Below are positions 6,425 through 13,273 of a DNA stretch of 31,025 bases, one piece after another. The notes under the pieces are model-generated. The model was not told where the DNA came from, did no database searches, and worked only from the letters and a program-made list of their open reading frames with translations. The stretch's first letter is position 1. Each line of letters opens with the position of its first letter. A program made the translations under genes and the position numbers. Origin of the DNA: JAWKVD01 sp041398225 (GTDB lineage Bacteria > Pseudomonadota > Alphaproteobacteria > Caulobacterales > Hyphomonadaceae); NCBI GenBank assembly GCA_041398225.1, contig JAWKVD010000032.1:1-31025 (forward strand). The letters run 5' to 3'.

Positions 6425-8596
6425 ATGGCCTCACCCTACCGAATCGCGTCGGTGCTGCTGCCGCAGCCCCTGCCGGAGCCGTTCGACTATGCGGTTCCCG
6501 AAGGCATGGACGTGCAGCCCGGAAGTTTCGTGCGCGTGCCGCTCGGTCCGCGCGAGCTCGCCGGCGTGGTCTGGCGGATCAGGGAGGGGACCAGCAATCG
6601 CGCGCTGAAGCCGGTCCTGGAGGTGATCGCCACCGCGCCGCCCGCGCCGGACAGCGCCCGCGCCTTCGTGGATCGCGCCGCGAAATATGTCTGCACGCCG
6701 CCGGGCATGCTGCTCGCCATGATGATGCGGTCGCGCGAGGCGCTGGAGGAGCCGCCGGTCGAGCGGCTGCTGATCTTCGGCGGCGATCCGCCGCCGCGCA
6801 TGACGCCCGCCCGCGAGCGCGTTCTGGAGCATGCGCGCGCGCCGATCTCGCAAGCCGACCTCGCCCGCGCGGCCGAGGTATCGCCGGGCGTCGTGAAAGG
6901 ACTGGTCGATGCGGGCGCGCTGTTGCCGGTCGAGCGCGCGGTGGACCCGCCCTATGATGCGCCCGACCCGGACCGGCCGGGCAAGGTTCTGACGCCCGAT
7001 CAGATCGACGCCGCCGACACGCTGTCGGATCTGGTGCGCGAGCGCGCGTTCCGGCCGGTGCTGCTCGACGGCATCACCGGATCGGGCAAGACGGAGGTGT
7101 ATTTCGAGGCGATCGCCGCGGCCCTGCGCGACGATCCCACCTCGCAGATCCTCGTGCTGCTGCCCGAGATCGCGTTGACCCAGGCGGTGATGAGCCGTTT
7201 CCAGGAGCGTTTCGGCGCCGTGCCCGCCGAATGGCATTCGGCCGCCGGCTCCAAGGCGCGCAGGCGGGCGTGGCGCGAGGTGGCGGCGGGCCGCGCGCGC
7301 ATCGTCGTGGGCGCGCGTTCGGCGCTGTTCCTGCCTTATCGCAATCTGCGCCTGATCGTCGTCGATGAGGAACACGACACGTCCTACAAGCAGGAGGAGG
7401 GCGTCATCTACAACGCCCGCGATCTTGCGGTCATGCGCGCGCATATCGAGGGCTGCACCGTGGTGCTGGCTTCGGCGACGCCGTCGCTTGAAACGGTCTA
7501 CAACGCCAATTCCGGGAAGTACGTCCATATCAAGCTGCGGGCGCGGCCCGGCGTCGCGCGGCTTCCCGATATCGAGCTGGCCGACATGCGCGCCTTTCCG
7601 CCGGAAAAGGACCGCTGGCTGTCGCCGCCGCTCGTCGAGGCGATGACCCGGACGCTGGAAGATCAGGAACAGGTGCTGCTCTATCTCAACCGGCGCGGAT
7701 ATGCGCCGCTTGTGCTGTGCCGCGCCTGCGGCGAGCGGCTGCGCGCGCCGGATACGGACAGCTGGCTGACGGAGCATCGCTATAGCGGCCGTCTGGTGTG
7801 CCATCTGACCGGCTTTTCCATGCCCAAGCCGCAGGCCTGCCCGCATTGCGGGGCGCGGGGCTCGCTGTCGGGCGTCGGTCCCGGCGTCGAGCGCCTGATG
7901 GAGGAGACGCGGTCGCGGTTTCCAGGCACGCGCATCGAGGTGTTCTCGTCCGACACCGCCTCCTCGCCGGACGCGCTGCGCGATCTGATCGCGCGCATGG
8001 AGCGCCATGAGATCGACGTGCTGATCGGCACGCAGATGGCGGCCAAGGGCCACAACTTTCCCAACCTCACGCTTGTGGGCGTGGTCGACGCCGACAGCGG
8101 GCTGAAGGGCGGCGACATCCGGGCGGGCGAGCGCACCTTCCAGCTTCTCTCGCAGGTGGCCGGCCGCGCGGGCCGCGCCGAGAAGCCCGGCCGCGCCATC
8201 ATCCAGACCTACGCGCCCGACAGCCCGGCCATCGCCCTGCTCGCGCAAGGCGATCGCGACGCGTTTCTCGCCCACGAGCTGGAGCAGAGAGAGCTGACCG
8301 GCTTTCCGCCTTTCGGGCGGCTCGGCGCCGTCATCTTGGCCGCCGGATCGTCGGAACAGGCCGACGAATGGGCGCGGATCTTTTCGTTCGAACAGCCGCA
8401 TGCGCGCGGAGTTGAGGTGTGGGGTCCGGCGCCGGCGCCGATCTCGGTGCTGCGCGGCCGTCACCGTCGGCGTTTCCTGGTGCGCTCGGAGCGCAATGTC
8501 GACCTGTCGGCCTTCCTCACATCGTGGCGCGAGCGGGTGAAGATCCCGTCCTCGGTGCGGGTGACGCTCGACGTCGAACCCTACAGCTTCATGTAG
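6425..8596 (+). CDS. priA: Primosomal replication helicase PriA
   Basis: About 723 residues, the family's usual size. It has the N-terminal 3'-end-binding domain (YRIASVLLPQPLPEPFDYAVPEG), Walker A GITGSGKT (216-223), DEEH (314-317), SATPS (350-354), motif V (GTQMAAKGHNFP) and motif VI (QVAGRAGR). PriA reloads the replicative helicase at stalled forks. The zinc-binding insert is unusual: CRACG (Cys432, Cys435) and CPHC (Cys472, Cys475) are present. Where other PriA have CPNC there is APDT (441-444), and where they have CHHC there is CHLT (459-462). Only five of eight cysteines remain. I chose the ATG at 6425 because GGGGG lies just upstream and the conserved domain starts there; an in-frame ATG at 6389 adds a 12-residue Arg-rich stretch. 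The stop codon lies inside a 15-bp tandem array. Confidence 0.95.
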   Translation: MASPYRIASVLLPQPLPEPFDYAVPEGMDVQPGSFVRVPLGPRELAGVVWRIREGTSNRALKPVLEVIATAPPAPDSARAFVDRAAKYVCTPPGMLLAMMMRSREALEEPPVERLLIFGGDPPPRMTPARERVLEHARAPISQADLARAAEVSPGVVKGLVDAGALLPVERAVDPPYDAPDPDRPGKVLTPDQIDAADTLSDLVRERAFRPVLLDGITGSGKTEVYFEAIAAALRDDPTSQILVLLPEIALTQAVMSRFQERFGAVPAEWHSAAGSKARRRAWREVAAGRARIVVGARSALFLPYRNLRLIVVDEEHDTSYKQEEGVIYNARDLAVMRAHIEGCTVVLASATPSLETVYNANSGKYVHIKLRARPGVARLPDIELADMRAFPPEKDRWLSPPLVEAMTRTLEDQEQVLLYLNRRGYAPLVLCRACGERLRAPDTDSWLTEHRYSGRLVCHLTGFSMPKPQACPHCGARGSLSGVGPGVERLMEETRSRFPGTRIEVFSSDTASSPDALRDLIARMERHEIDVLIGTQMAAKGHNFPNLTLVGVVDADSGLKGGDIRAGERTFQLLSQVAGRAGRAEKPGRAIIQTYAPDSPAIALLAQGDRDAFLAHELEQRELTGFPPFGRLGAVILAAGSSEQADEWARIFSFEQPHARGVEVWGPAPAPISVLRGRHRRRFLVRSERNVDLSAFLTSWRERVKIPSSVRVTLDVEPYSFM

Positions 8597-8650
8597 GCCT
8601 GAACGATGTAGACCTGAACGATGTAGACCTGAACGATGTAGGCCTGAACG
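8591..8650 (+). repeat. Tandem array, 4 x 15 bp, containing the priA stop codon
   Basis: Four contiguous 15-mers (8591-8605, 8606-8620, 8621-8635, 8636-8650) with unit ATGTAGRCCTGAACG. Copies 1 and 4 have G and copies 2 and 3 have A at the seventh position. The first unit holds the last sense codon and TAG stop of priA. Because 15 is a multiple of three, every copy repeats both TAG and TGA in the priA frame, giving eight successive in-frame stops. No hairpin or T-run is formed. Confidence 0.97.
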
Positions 8651-8721
8651 AAAGCGGCGTTTGCATCCGAAGCGCCGCGCCGGGCTCTGCGTCCCGGTCG
8701 CGGCGTCGAGGGAGGGCGGCG

Positions 8722-9294
8722 TCAGCGCGCCTGTTCGTTCGGCGTTACTGGAACGAAGTTGACGACCGGGCCGTCGATGGTGTCGCCCGGAGAAAGCGGC
8801 GCGGGCGTCGCCTTGCCCTTGGGACCGAGGATGCGGACATAGCGATAGAGCGCGCGCAGATCGCTGTCGCTCATCGCAGTCAGGCTTGGCCACGGCATGG
8901 GCGGGCGGCCCTGTCCGTCATGCGCGAGCTGCACGAAGTCGTCCTCCTCCATGCCGGCCAGCGACAGGCGCAGATTGGAGGCGTAGCTGACGCCCCACGG
9001 TCCCGCGAAGCCGACCGGAGAGCCGGTGAGCCATTCGGATTCCGGCATCGCGCCGCCGGCTTCGGCGTAGCCCGGCGTGTGACAGTCGTTGCAGCCGCCG
9101 ACGCGGACGAGATAGCGGCCGATGTCGAGTTCGTTCCCGGCGACGACATAGGGGGCTGGGGCGGGCGCTTCGGCCTCCACGCGCCGGGCGCATCCGGCGG
9201 CGGCGAGCGTCGCGGCGGCGATCGCGATTGCAGCGGCGAGGGACGCCGCACGTTTCCAGGTCCTGCGCGCGGCAGGCTTGCCCATATCAGACAT
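8722..9294 (-). CDS. Exported monohaem c-type cytochrome
   Basis: 190 residues. The N-terminus has basic residues (KPAARRTWKR), then a 20-residue hydrophobic stretch ending AAAGC (Cys35), a weak lipobox; it is either a lipoprotein or a cleaved periplasmic protein. The haem c motif CNDCH is at 68-72, preceded by IGRYLVRVGG. The distal-ligand region PPMPWPSLTAMSDSDLRALYRYVRILG (131-157) offers Met133 or Met141. The layout resembles cytochrome subunits that accept electrons from periplasmic dehydrogenases, but no dehydrogenase gene is adjacent, so its partner is unknown. I place the start at 9294 because AAAGGAG lies 5 bases upstream; the frame remains open 258 bases further but that part is Arg-rich and not export-like. 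It is divergent from a LysR gene 314 bases away. Confidence 0.85.
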   Translation of the reverse strand: MSDMGKPAARRTWKRAASLAAAIAIAAATLAAAGCARRVEAEAPAPAPYVVAGNELDIGRYLVRVGGCNDCHTPGYAEAGGAMPESEWLTGSPVGFAGPWGVSYASNLRLSLAGMEEDDFVQLAHDGQGRPPMPWPSLTAMSDSDLRALYRYVRILGPKGKATPAPLSPGDTIDGPVVNFVPVTPNEQAR

Positions 9295-9608
9295 GGTTCT
9301 CCTTTCGCCGGCTTTTTTCGCCGGTCGTTCTTTGTGTTTGGAGCGGGAGGCGCGTTTTCCGGCGGCGATCAGGCCGCGGGAAGCCCTGCGCGGGCGGCCG
9401 TCGCGACCGAACCGGTCCGGCGCGGGGCGACGGAGGGGCGGGCGGGCGTGGCGGATTGGGGGAGGCGCATCGTGTTTTCTTTCTTTTCTTTTGTCTTGTT
9501 CGTCCCGGTTCGCCGGGATCGCTTGATGGCGTTCATGTACGGGTTGTCGCACCCGGCATCAATCGGAGATAATGCAGACTGGTCTGCACAAACGCAGAGT
9601 GGGGTCCG
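9295..9608. promoter_or_regulatory. Divergent region between cytochrome and lysR-type genes
   Basis: 314 bases without a firm gene. Contents: a small hairpin CCGGC/GCCGG with loop TTTTTTC at 9308-9324 near the cytochrome start; a long pyrimidine tract at about 9473-9500 on the plus strand; and a perfect dyad at 9573-9588 close to the regulator gene. A minus-strand open frame (9470 to 9369, 33 codons, or 55 codons from 9536) is possible, but it has no good ribosome binding site and no recognisable sequence. Confidence 0.5.
9573..9588. promoter_or_regulatory. Perfect 7-2-7 dyad upstream of the LysR gene, likely operator
   Basis: TGCAGACTGGTCTGCA: arms TGCAGAC and GTCTGCA with a 2-base spacer, ending 20 bases before the ATG at 9609. 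LysR-type regulators commonly bind interrupted dyads between themselves and a divergent gene and repress their own transcription, so this is the obvious autoregulatory site. Which protein binds is inference. Confidence 0.65.
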
Positions 9609-10520
9609 ATGGACTGGGGCGATCTCAAGCACTTCCTTGCGGTGGCCCGCAGCGGCTCGACGCTGGCCGCTTCGCGGACGCTTGGCGTGAACCAGACCAC
9701 GGTGGCCCGCCGCATCGCCGCGCTTGAAGACGCGCTGGGCGCACGGCTCTTCGAGCGTATCTCCGGCCGCTATCGACTGACCGAGCTGGGCGCGGCGGTG
9801 GTTCCGGTGGCCGAGCGCGTCGAGAGCGAGATCGACGCCTTCCGGCGCGAGGTCGAGGGGCGGCGGTCCGAGGGCGTCCGCCTGCTCCGGGTCACCACCA
9901 GCGAACCGCTCGCCGATCTGCTGCTTGCGCCGTGGCTCGGAGAGTACACCGAGCGCTTCCCGGACGTTCAGGTCCACATGATCCTCGACGACCGCCGCCT
10001 CGATCTCGAACGCGGCGAAGCCGACATCGCGCTGAGGGCCTCGCATCTCTTGCCGGAGGGCGACAATCTGATCGTGCGCACGCTGTGCGGCGAGGGCAAA
10101 TGGGCCGCCTATGCCGGGCGAAGCTATGTCGAGAAGTACGGCAAGCCGGACACGCCGGACGATCTGGTCCGCCATGTCATCATCGGCGCGGCCGGCGGCT
10201 TGTCCGACTTCGAGCCCGAGATCTGGAAACGCGCCATCGCGGCGGGCGCAAGGGTGCAGACCTCCTCCACCTCGATCTCGAACATCGCCGGCGTCATCCG
10301 GCGTGGGCAGGGCGTCGGTCCCCTGCCGTGCATGGTGGGCGATCTCGATCCCGAGCTGGTGCAGTGTTTCATGGTCGACGAGCTGACCTACCAGCTGATC
10401 CTGATCATGCGCGCCGAAATGCGGACGCTTCCGCACGTGCGCGGCTTCGTCGATCTGCTGATCGCGCGCACCGCGGCGCTGATCGACGTCATCGAAGGCC
10501 GCCGCGCGCCGGCGGCCTAG
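9609..10520 (+). CDS. LysR-family transcriptional regulator
   Basis: 303 residues, typical for the family. The winged helix-turn-helix is at about 2-62 (LKHFLAVARSGSTLAASRTLGVNQTTVARRIAALEDALGARLFER with the closing LTELGAAV). A linker helix and a substrate-binding domain follow (about 90-295; LRVTTSEPLADLLLAPWLGEYTERFPDVQVHMILDDRRLDLERGEADIALR). The effector is unknown. Candidate targets are the divergent cytochrome gene, itself (dyad at 9573-9588) and the VOC-DUF1330 pair 173 bases downstream. GGGG just before the ATG is the probable ribosome binding site. Residues 195-230 are less conserved among relatives. Confidence 0.93.
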   Translation: MDWGDLKHFLAVARSGSTLAASRTLGVNQTTVARRIAALEDALGARLFERISGRYRLTELGAAVVPVAERVESEIDAFRREVEGRRSEGVRLLRVTTSEPLADLLLAPWLGEYTERFPDVQVHMILDDRRLDLERGEADIALRASHLLPEGDNLIVRTLCGEGKWAAYAGRSYVEKYGKPDTPDDLVRHVIIGAAGGLSDFEPEIWKRAIAAGARVQTSSTSISNIAGVIRRGQGVGPLPCMVGDLDPELVQCFMVDELTYQLILIMRAEMRTLPHVRGFVDLLIARTAALIDVIEGRRAPAA

Positions 10521-10623
10521 GCGGGCTTTTGTCGTTGGGAAAACGCAGGCAAGGGCGCGCGTGACAGCTTCCCCGGCGCGGGTCTAGGCTGCGCGCAAAC
10601 ACGATCGAACGACGCGCCCCGCC

Positions 10624-10642
10624 CGGCCCCGGAAAGGGGCCG
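10624..10642 (+). repeat. GC hairpin in the leader of the VOC gene
   Basis: CGGCCCC (10624-10630) pairs with GGGGCCG (10636-10642) around GGAAA. No T-run follows. It lies about 100 bases after the LysR stop and 50 before the VOC start, so it may be a weak or Rho-assisted terminator or a leader stem. Confidence 0.4.
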
Positions 10643-10693
10643 CCCGAACCATCCGCAGGGAACGCGCCGAACATCCATAGGGAGACCGTCTTC

Positions 10694-11473
10694 ATGTCCT
10701 ATTTCCGCCTGCGCCAGATCGCGCTGGTCGCCCGCGACCTCGAGCCGGTCGAGAAGCAGCTCTGCGCCATTCTCGGGGCCGACGTCTGCTATCGCGATCC
10801 GGGCGTCGGAAAGTACGGCCTGCACAACGCGCTGTGGGCGCTGGGCGGAACCTTCCTGGAGGTGGTCGCGCCGATCGAGGCGAACACCGCCGGCGGACGC
10901 TATCTCGACCGGCGCAAGGGCGACGGCGGATACATGTACATTCTCGATTGCGACGACCTCGAAGCGCGCCGCGAGCATTTCAAGTCGATGGATGTGCGCA
11001 TGGTGCAGGACCTTCACTCGGGCGATGACGCGCTGTGGTCGGAAGCGATCCACCTGCATCCGCGCGACACCGGCGGATGCCTGCTTTCGATCGACCGGCA
11101 TTCGGGCGGCGAAGACATGATGGGCGGCTATAAATGGGCAGGCCCCGACTGGACCTCCAAGGTGAAGCCCGACGTGGCGATCTCCGGCGCCGCCATGCAG
11201 TGCGAGGACCCGGCGGCGACATCCGAATTGTGGGGCCGCATCCTGCGCCGGCCGGTTCTGGCGCGCGCGGACGGCGGCTATGAAATCCGCTTCGACAATG
11301 CGCTCGCGCTGTTCACCCCGCTCGCGGACGATCGCGGAGAAGGCCTCAGCCAGGTGATGCTGGCGTGCGCCGATCCCGGCGCGATCCTCGCGGGCGCCAA
11401 GGCCGCCGGCGTCCGGTCCGGCGCGGACTGGGTCGAGGTGTGCGGCGTGCGCTTCGAGCTGTCGGGACAATAG
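10694..11473 (+). CDS. VOC/glyoxalase-like domain protein
   Basis: 259 residues with two beta-alpha-beta-beta-beta units of the vicinal-oxygen-chelate fold. The first opens FRLRQIALVARDLEPVEKQLCAILGADVCYRDPGVGKYGLHNALWALGGTFLEVVAP; the second, weaker one starts near PDVAISGAAMQCEDPAATSELWGRIL (about residue 155). The usual first metal His (the H of 'HV') is Gln here, as in many glyoxalase-like (Glyoxalase_3-type) proteins, so activity as glyoxalase I is unlikely and the reaction is unknown. No signal peptide. The ATG follows TAGGGAGACCGTCTTC, a good ribosome binding site. DUF1330 starts 8 bases after the stop, so the two are an operon, possibly under the upstream LysR regulator. Confidence 0.82.
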   Translation: MSYFRLRQIALVARDLEPVEKQLCAILGADVCYRDPGVGKYGLHNALWALGGTFLEVVAPIEANTAGGRYLDRRKGDGGYMYILDCDDLEARREHFKSMDVRMVQDLHSGDDALWSEAIHLHPRDTGGCLLSIDRHSGGEDMMGGYKWAGPDWTSKVKPDVAISGAAMQCEDPAATSELWGRILRRPVLARADGGYEIRFDNALALFTPLADDRGEGLSQVMLACADPGAILAGAKAAGVRSGADWVEVCGVRFELSGQ

Positions 11474-11481
11474 GTTCGATC

Positions 11482-11784
11482 ATGGCGGTCTACACCATCG
11501 CGCAGCTCAAATTCACCGATGTCGAGGCGTATCGCCGTTACCAGAAGGCGTTTCCCGGCGTGTTCGCCAAGTTCAACGCGCGGCTTCTGGTTAGCGACGA
11601 ATCCCCGACCGTGCTGGAAGGCAGCTGGCCGCGCGACAAGGTGGTGGTGATCGAATTCCCGGACGAGGCCGAAGCGATGCGCTTCGGCGCCGATCCGGAT
11701 TATCTGGCGATCGCGAAGGACCGGAAGGCGGGCGCCGAGGCGGTCATCCTTCTCGCCAAGGGCTTTCCGCGCAGCAGCAATTAG
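11482..11784 (+). CDS. DUF1330 family protein
   Basis: 100 residues forming one small ferredoxin-like alpha/beta domain. The DUF1330 pattern is complete: YTIAQLKFTDVEAYRRYQKAFPGVFAKFNARLLV, then VLEGSWPRDKVVVIEFPDEAEAMRFGADPDYLAI. The family has unknown function; some structures look like dimeric alpha-beta-barrel stress or ligand-binding proteins. I start it at the ATG at 11482, 8 bases after the VOC stop, since an earlier in-frame ATG at 11365 would add an Arg-rich segment overlapping the VOC gene. Its stop lies 26 bases from the convergent ectR stop, with no obvious terminator between. Confidence 0.85.
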   Translation: MAVYTIAQLKFTDVEAYRRYQKAFPGVFAKFNARLLVSDESPTVLEGSWPRDKVVVIEFPDEAEAMRFGADPDYLAIAKDRKAGAEAVILLAKGFPRSSN

Positions 11785-11810
11785 TTGAACGACCAGCCGG
11801 GCGCGGCCCG

Positions 11811-12308
11811 TCAGCTTTCAGGCAGTTCGGTCACCTTGCCGATGTCGAGCACGGGGGCGGCGTCGATCTCCTCGGCGTCCATCAGCGCCACGATGCGCAA
11901 CAGCGAGGCGTGCATCTGCGCGCGCTCCCAGTCCTTCAGGCGGGCGAAGCGGTCGCGAAAGGTGTCCTGCAGGGCGTCGGGCGCCTCGCGCAGGGCTTCG
12001 TGGCCGGCCTCGGTGAGGCTCACCCACACGCCCCTGCGGTCGGTTTCGTGGCGGCGCTTGGCGGCCAGTCCGGCCTCCTGCAGGCGGTCCAGCAGCACCG
12101 AGACCGTCGCCAGCTTCAGGCCGACCGCGCGGGCGATGTCGCTCGACATCATTTCGCCGCGCGAGGCGAGGGCGCGCAGAACGTTGAGCTGCGAGGGGGT
12201 CAGCCGCGATTCCTTGGCCAGCCGGCGCGAGCTGCTTTCCACGGCCTTCACGATCTGCCGCAGGGCGATCAGGGCGGCGTCGGCTTCTGCGCGAGGGTCG
12301 TCTGGCAT
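11811..12308 (-). CDS. ectR: MarR-family regulator of the ectoine operon (EctR-like)
   Basis: 165 residues with the MarR winged helix: SRLTPSQLNVLRALASRGEMMSSDIARAVGLKLATVSVLLDRLQEAGLAAKRRHETDRRGVWVSLTEAGHEAL (about 34-105), between helices for dimerisation. It is divergent from ectA, the place where EctR1 repressors sit in methylotrophs and many other ect clusters. By that parallel it should repress ectABCD at low salt and be autoregulated. The assignment rests on family plus position; no residue in the sequence marks it as salt-sensing. A plain MarR regulator is the alternative. The separation from ectA is 284 bases, unusually AT-rich toward ectA. Confidence 0.83.
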   Translation of the reverse strand: MPDDPRAEADAALIALRQIVKAVESSSRRLAKESRLTPSQLNVLRALASRGEMMSSDIARAVGLKLATVSVLLDRLQEAGLAAKRRHETDRRGVWVSLTEAGHEALREAPDALQDTFRDRFARLKDWERAQMHASLLRIVALMDAEEIDAAPVLDIGKVTELPES

Positions 12309-12518
12309 GATCGCTGGCGTCTTGAGTGGCCGGGTGGGGTGATCGTGTGGGAGGGCGATCCGGAGAATCGCCGTCCGCCTTCCGCATGTCTATCGCATCG
12401 CCCCGGAAGGCCTTGGAAAGCAAGCCGAAATTCGCCCTATAGCCTCGAATGTGGCGCGCAATACTTTTGTCAACAAATAATATGTTCAGAAAGCAGTAAA
12501 ACAAATCAACGTCTAAAA

Positions 12519-12530
12519 ACAATGCATTGT
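12519..12530. promoter_or_regulatory. 12-bp perfect palindrome, candidate EctR operator
   Basis: ACAATGCATTGT is fully self-complementary and lies in the AT-rich core, 22 bases upstream of the putative ectA -35 box. MarR-family dimers typically bind palindromes of this size. It is one of several dyads here, so the assignment to EctR is inference. Confidence 0.45.
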
Positions 12531-12551
12531 GGATTCGGCGGTGCCTAAGGG

Positions 12552-12579
12552 TTGACCTCATCGGGCAGGGTCATATTTA
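12552..12579 (+). promoter_or_regulatory. Putative ectA promoter, nearly leaderless
   Basis: A TTGACC box (12552-12557; five of six consensus bases) is followed after 16 bases by TATTTA (12574-12579; three of six). TGACC (12553-12557) and GGTCA (12569-12573) form an 11-base-spaced dyad inside it, which could be an operator. A start site about 7 bases after the -10 would fall near 12586, only a few bases before the ATG at 12593. Confidence 0.45.
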
Positions 12580-12592
12580 GGCGACCTAAGCA

Positions 12593-13180
12593 ATGCCCCT
12601 GCCCAGCGTCTCCTCCAGTCCCCCGGCGGCCCATCGCGCCCCGGTGACGGACAAGAGTGAACCCGGCCACCCGATCCGGCCTGTCGTCACCCGCCCGCGC
12701 GCCGAAGATGCGGTCGCGGTGCACGATCTGATCGCGGCCTGTCCGCCGCTCGATCCCAACTCGCTCTACGCCAATCTGCTGCAGTGCTCGCATTTCGCGG
12801 AGACCTGCGCGCTGGTCCGCGACGAGGCGGGCGCCGCGGCGTGGATCTCGGGCTACCGCCTGCCGCAAGCGCCCGAGGCGTTCTTCGTCTGGCAGGTCGC
12901 CGTGCGCGAGGACATGCGCGGCCGTTCGATGGCGAAGGTGCTGCTGGACGATCTGCTCGCGCGCCCCGCGCTGAAGGGCGTCACCACGCTGCACACGACG
13001 ATCACGCCGGACAATGACGCGTCGTGGGGCATGTTCCGCTCGATCGCGAAGCATCTCTCGGCGGAGATGAGCGACCAGGATTTCTTCGACCGCCGCGCGC
13101 ATTTCGGGGGACGGCATGACAGCGAGCGGCTTGTGATCATCGGTCCGTTCGGCGGCCGTCCGCCGCCGGGAGCGGCCTGA
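12593..13180 (+). CDS. ectA: L-2,4-diaminobutyrate N-gamma-acetyltransferase EctA
   Basis: 195 residues, near the usual 170-195. It is a GNAT acyltransferase: IRPVVTRPRAEDAVAVHDLIAACPPLDPNSLYANLLQCSHFAETCALV (the EctA signature CPPLDxNSxY), the acetyl-CoA-binding strand and loop FFVWQVAVREDMRGRSMAKVLLDDLLARP, then TLHTTITPDNDASWGMFRSIA. EctA moves acetyl from acetyl-CoA to the gamma-amino group of 2,4-diaminobutyrate, the second step of ectoine synthesis. The start is unsure: the ATG at 12593 has no ribosome binding site and may be leaderless; an in-frame GTG at 12644 would remove 17 residues outside the domain. It leads the operon; ectB follows after 93 bases. Confidence 0.95.
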   Translation: MPLPSVSSSPPAAHRAPVTDKSEPGHPIRPVVTRPRAEDAVAVHDLIAACPPLDPNSLYANLLQCSHFAETCALVRDEAGAAAWISGYRLPQAPEAFFVWQVAVREDMRGRSMAKVLLDDLLARPALKGVTTLHTTITPDNDASWGMFRSIAKHLSAEMSDQDFFDRRAHFGGRHDSERLVIIGPFGGRPPPGAA

Positions 13181-13273
13181 TCCGCGCCCGGCGCGCCCAG
13201 ATTCCCAGACGCCCAAGACAACCTGACACAACCCAACGCCTCAAGACTCCAACAAAGAAGGGGAGCCCACAAC

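Larger units (their letters stand above)
12309..12592. promoter_or_regulatory. ectR-ectA divergent control region with AT-rich core
   Basis: 284 bases. Bases 12455-12535 are strikingly AT-rich for this genome. Dyads in it: TTTGTCAACAAA (12466-12477), ACAATGCATTGT (12519-12530) and TTAGG-CGA-CCTAA (12577-12589). CCTAAG occurs twice as a direct repeat (12544-12549, 12585-12590). On the minus strand a perfect TTGACA box lies at 12473-12468, but I see no good -10 box at 17 bases, so the ectR promoter is not settled. Confidence 0.65.

Noticed and set aside
8591..8650. Possible CRISPR array
   Set aside because: The 15-mers are directly contiguous with no spacers, and no cas gene is present.
6431..8893. 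820-codon open frame antisense to priA
   Set aside because: Same shadow effect; priA on the plus strand has every helicase motif. The repeated SGLHR in the shadow only reflects the 15-bp DNA array.
9369..9536. 33- or 55-codon minus-strand small gene between the cytochrome and LysR genes
   Set aside because: No ribosome binding site, highly basic low-information sequence, no hydrophobic segment; kept only as a note in the intergenic entry.
12437..12473. Complete ectR promoter on the minus strand
   Set aside because: The TTGACA box is perfect, but the only good -10-like box (TATAGG) is 26 bases away, too far for a sigma-70 promoter.
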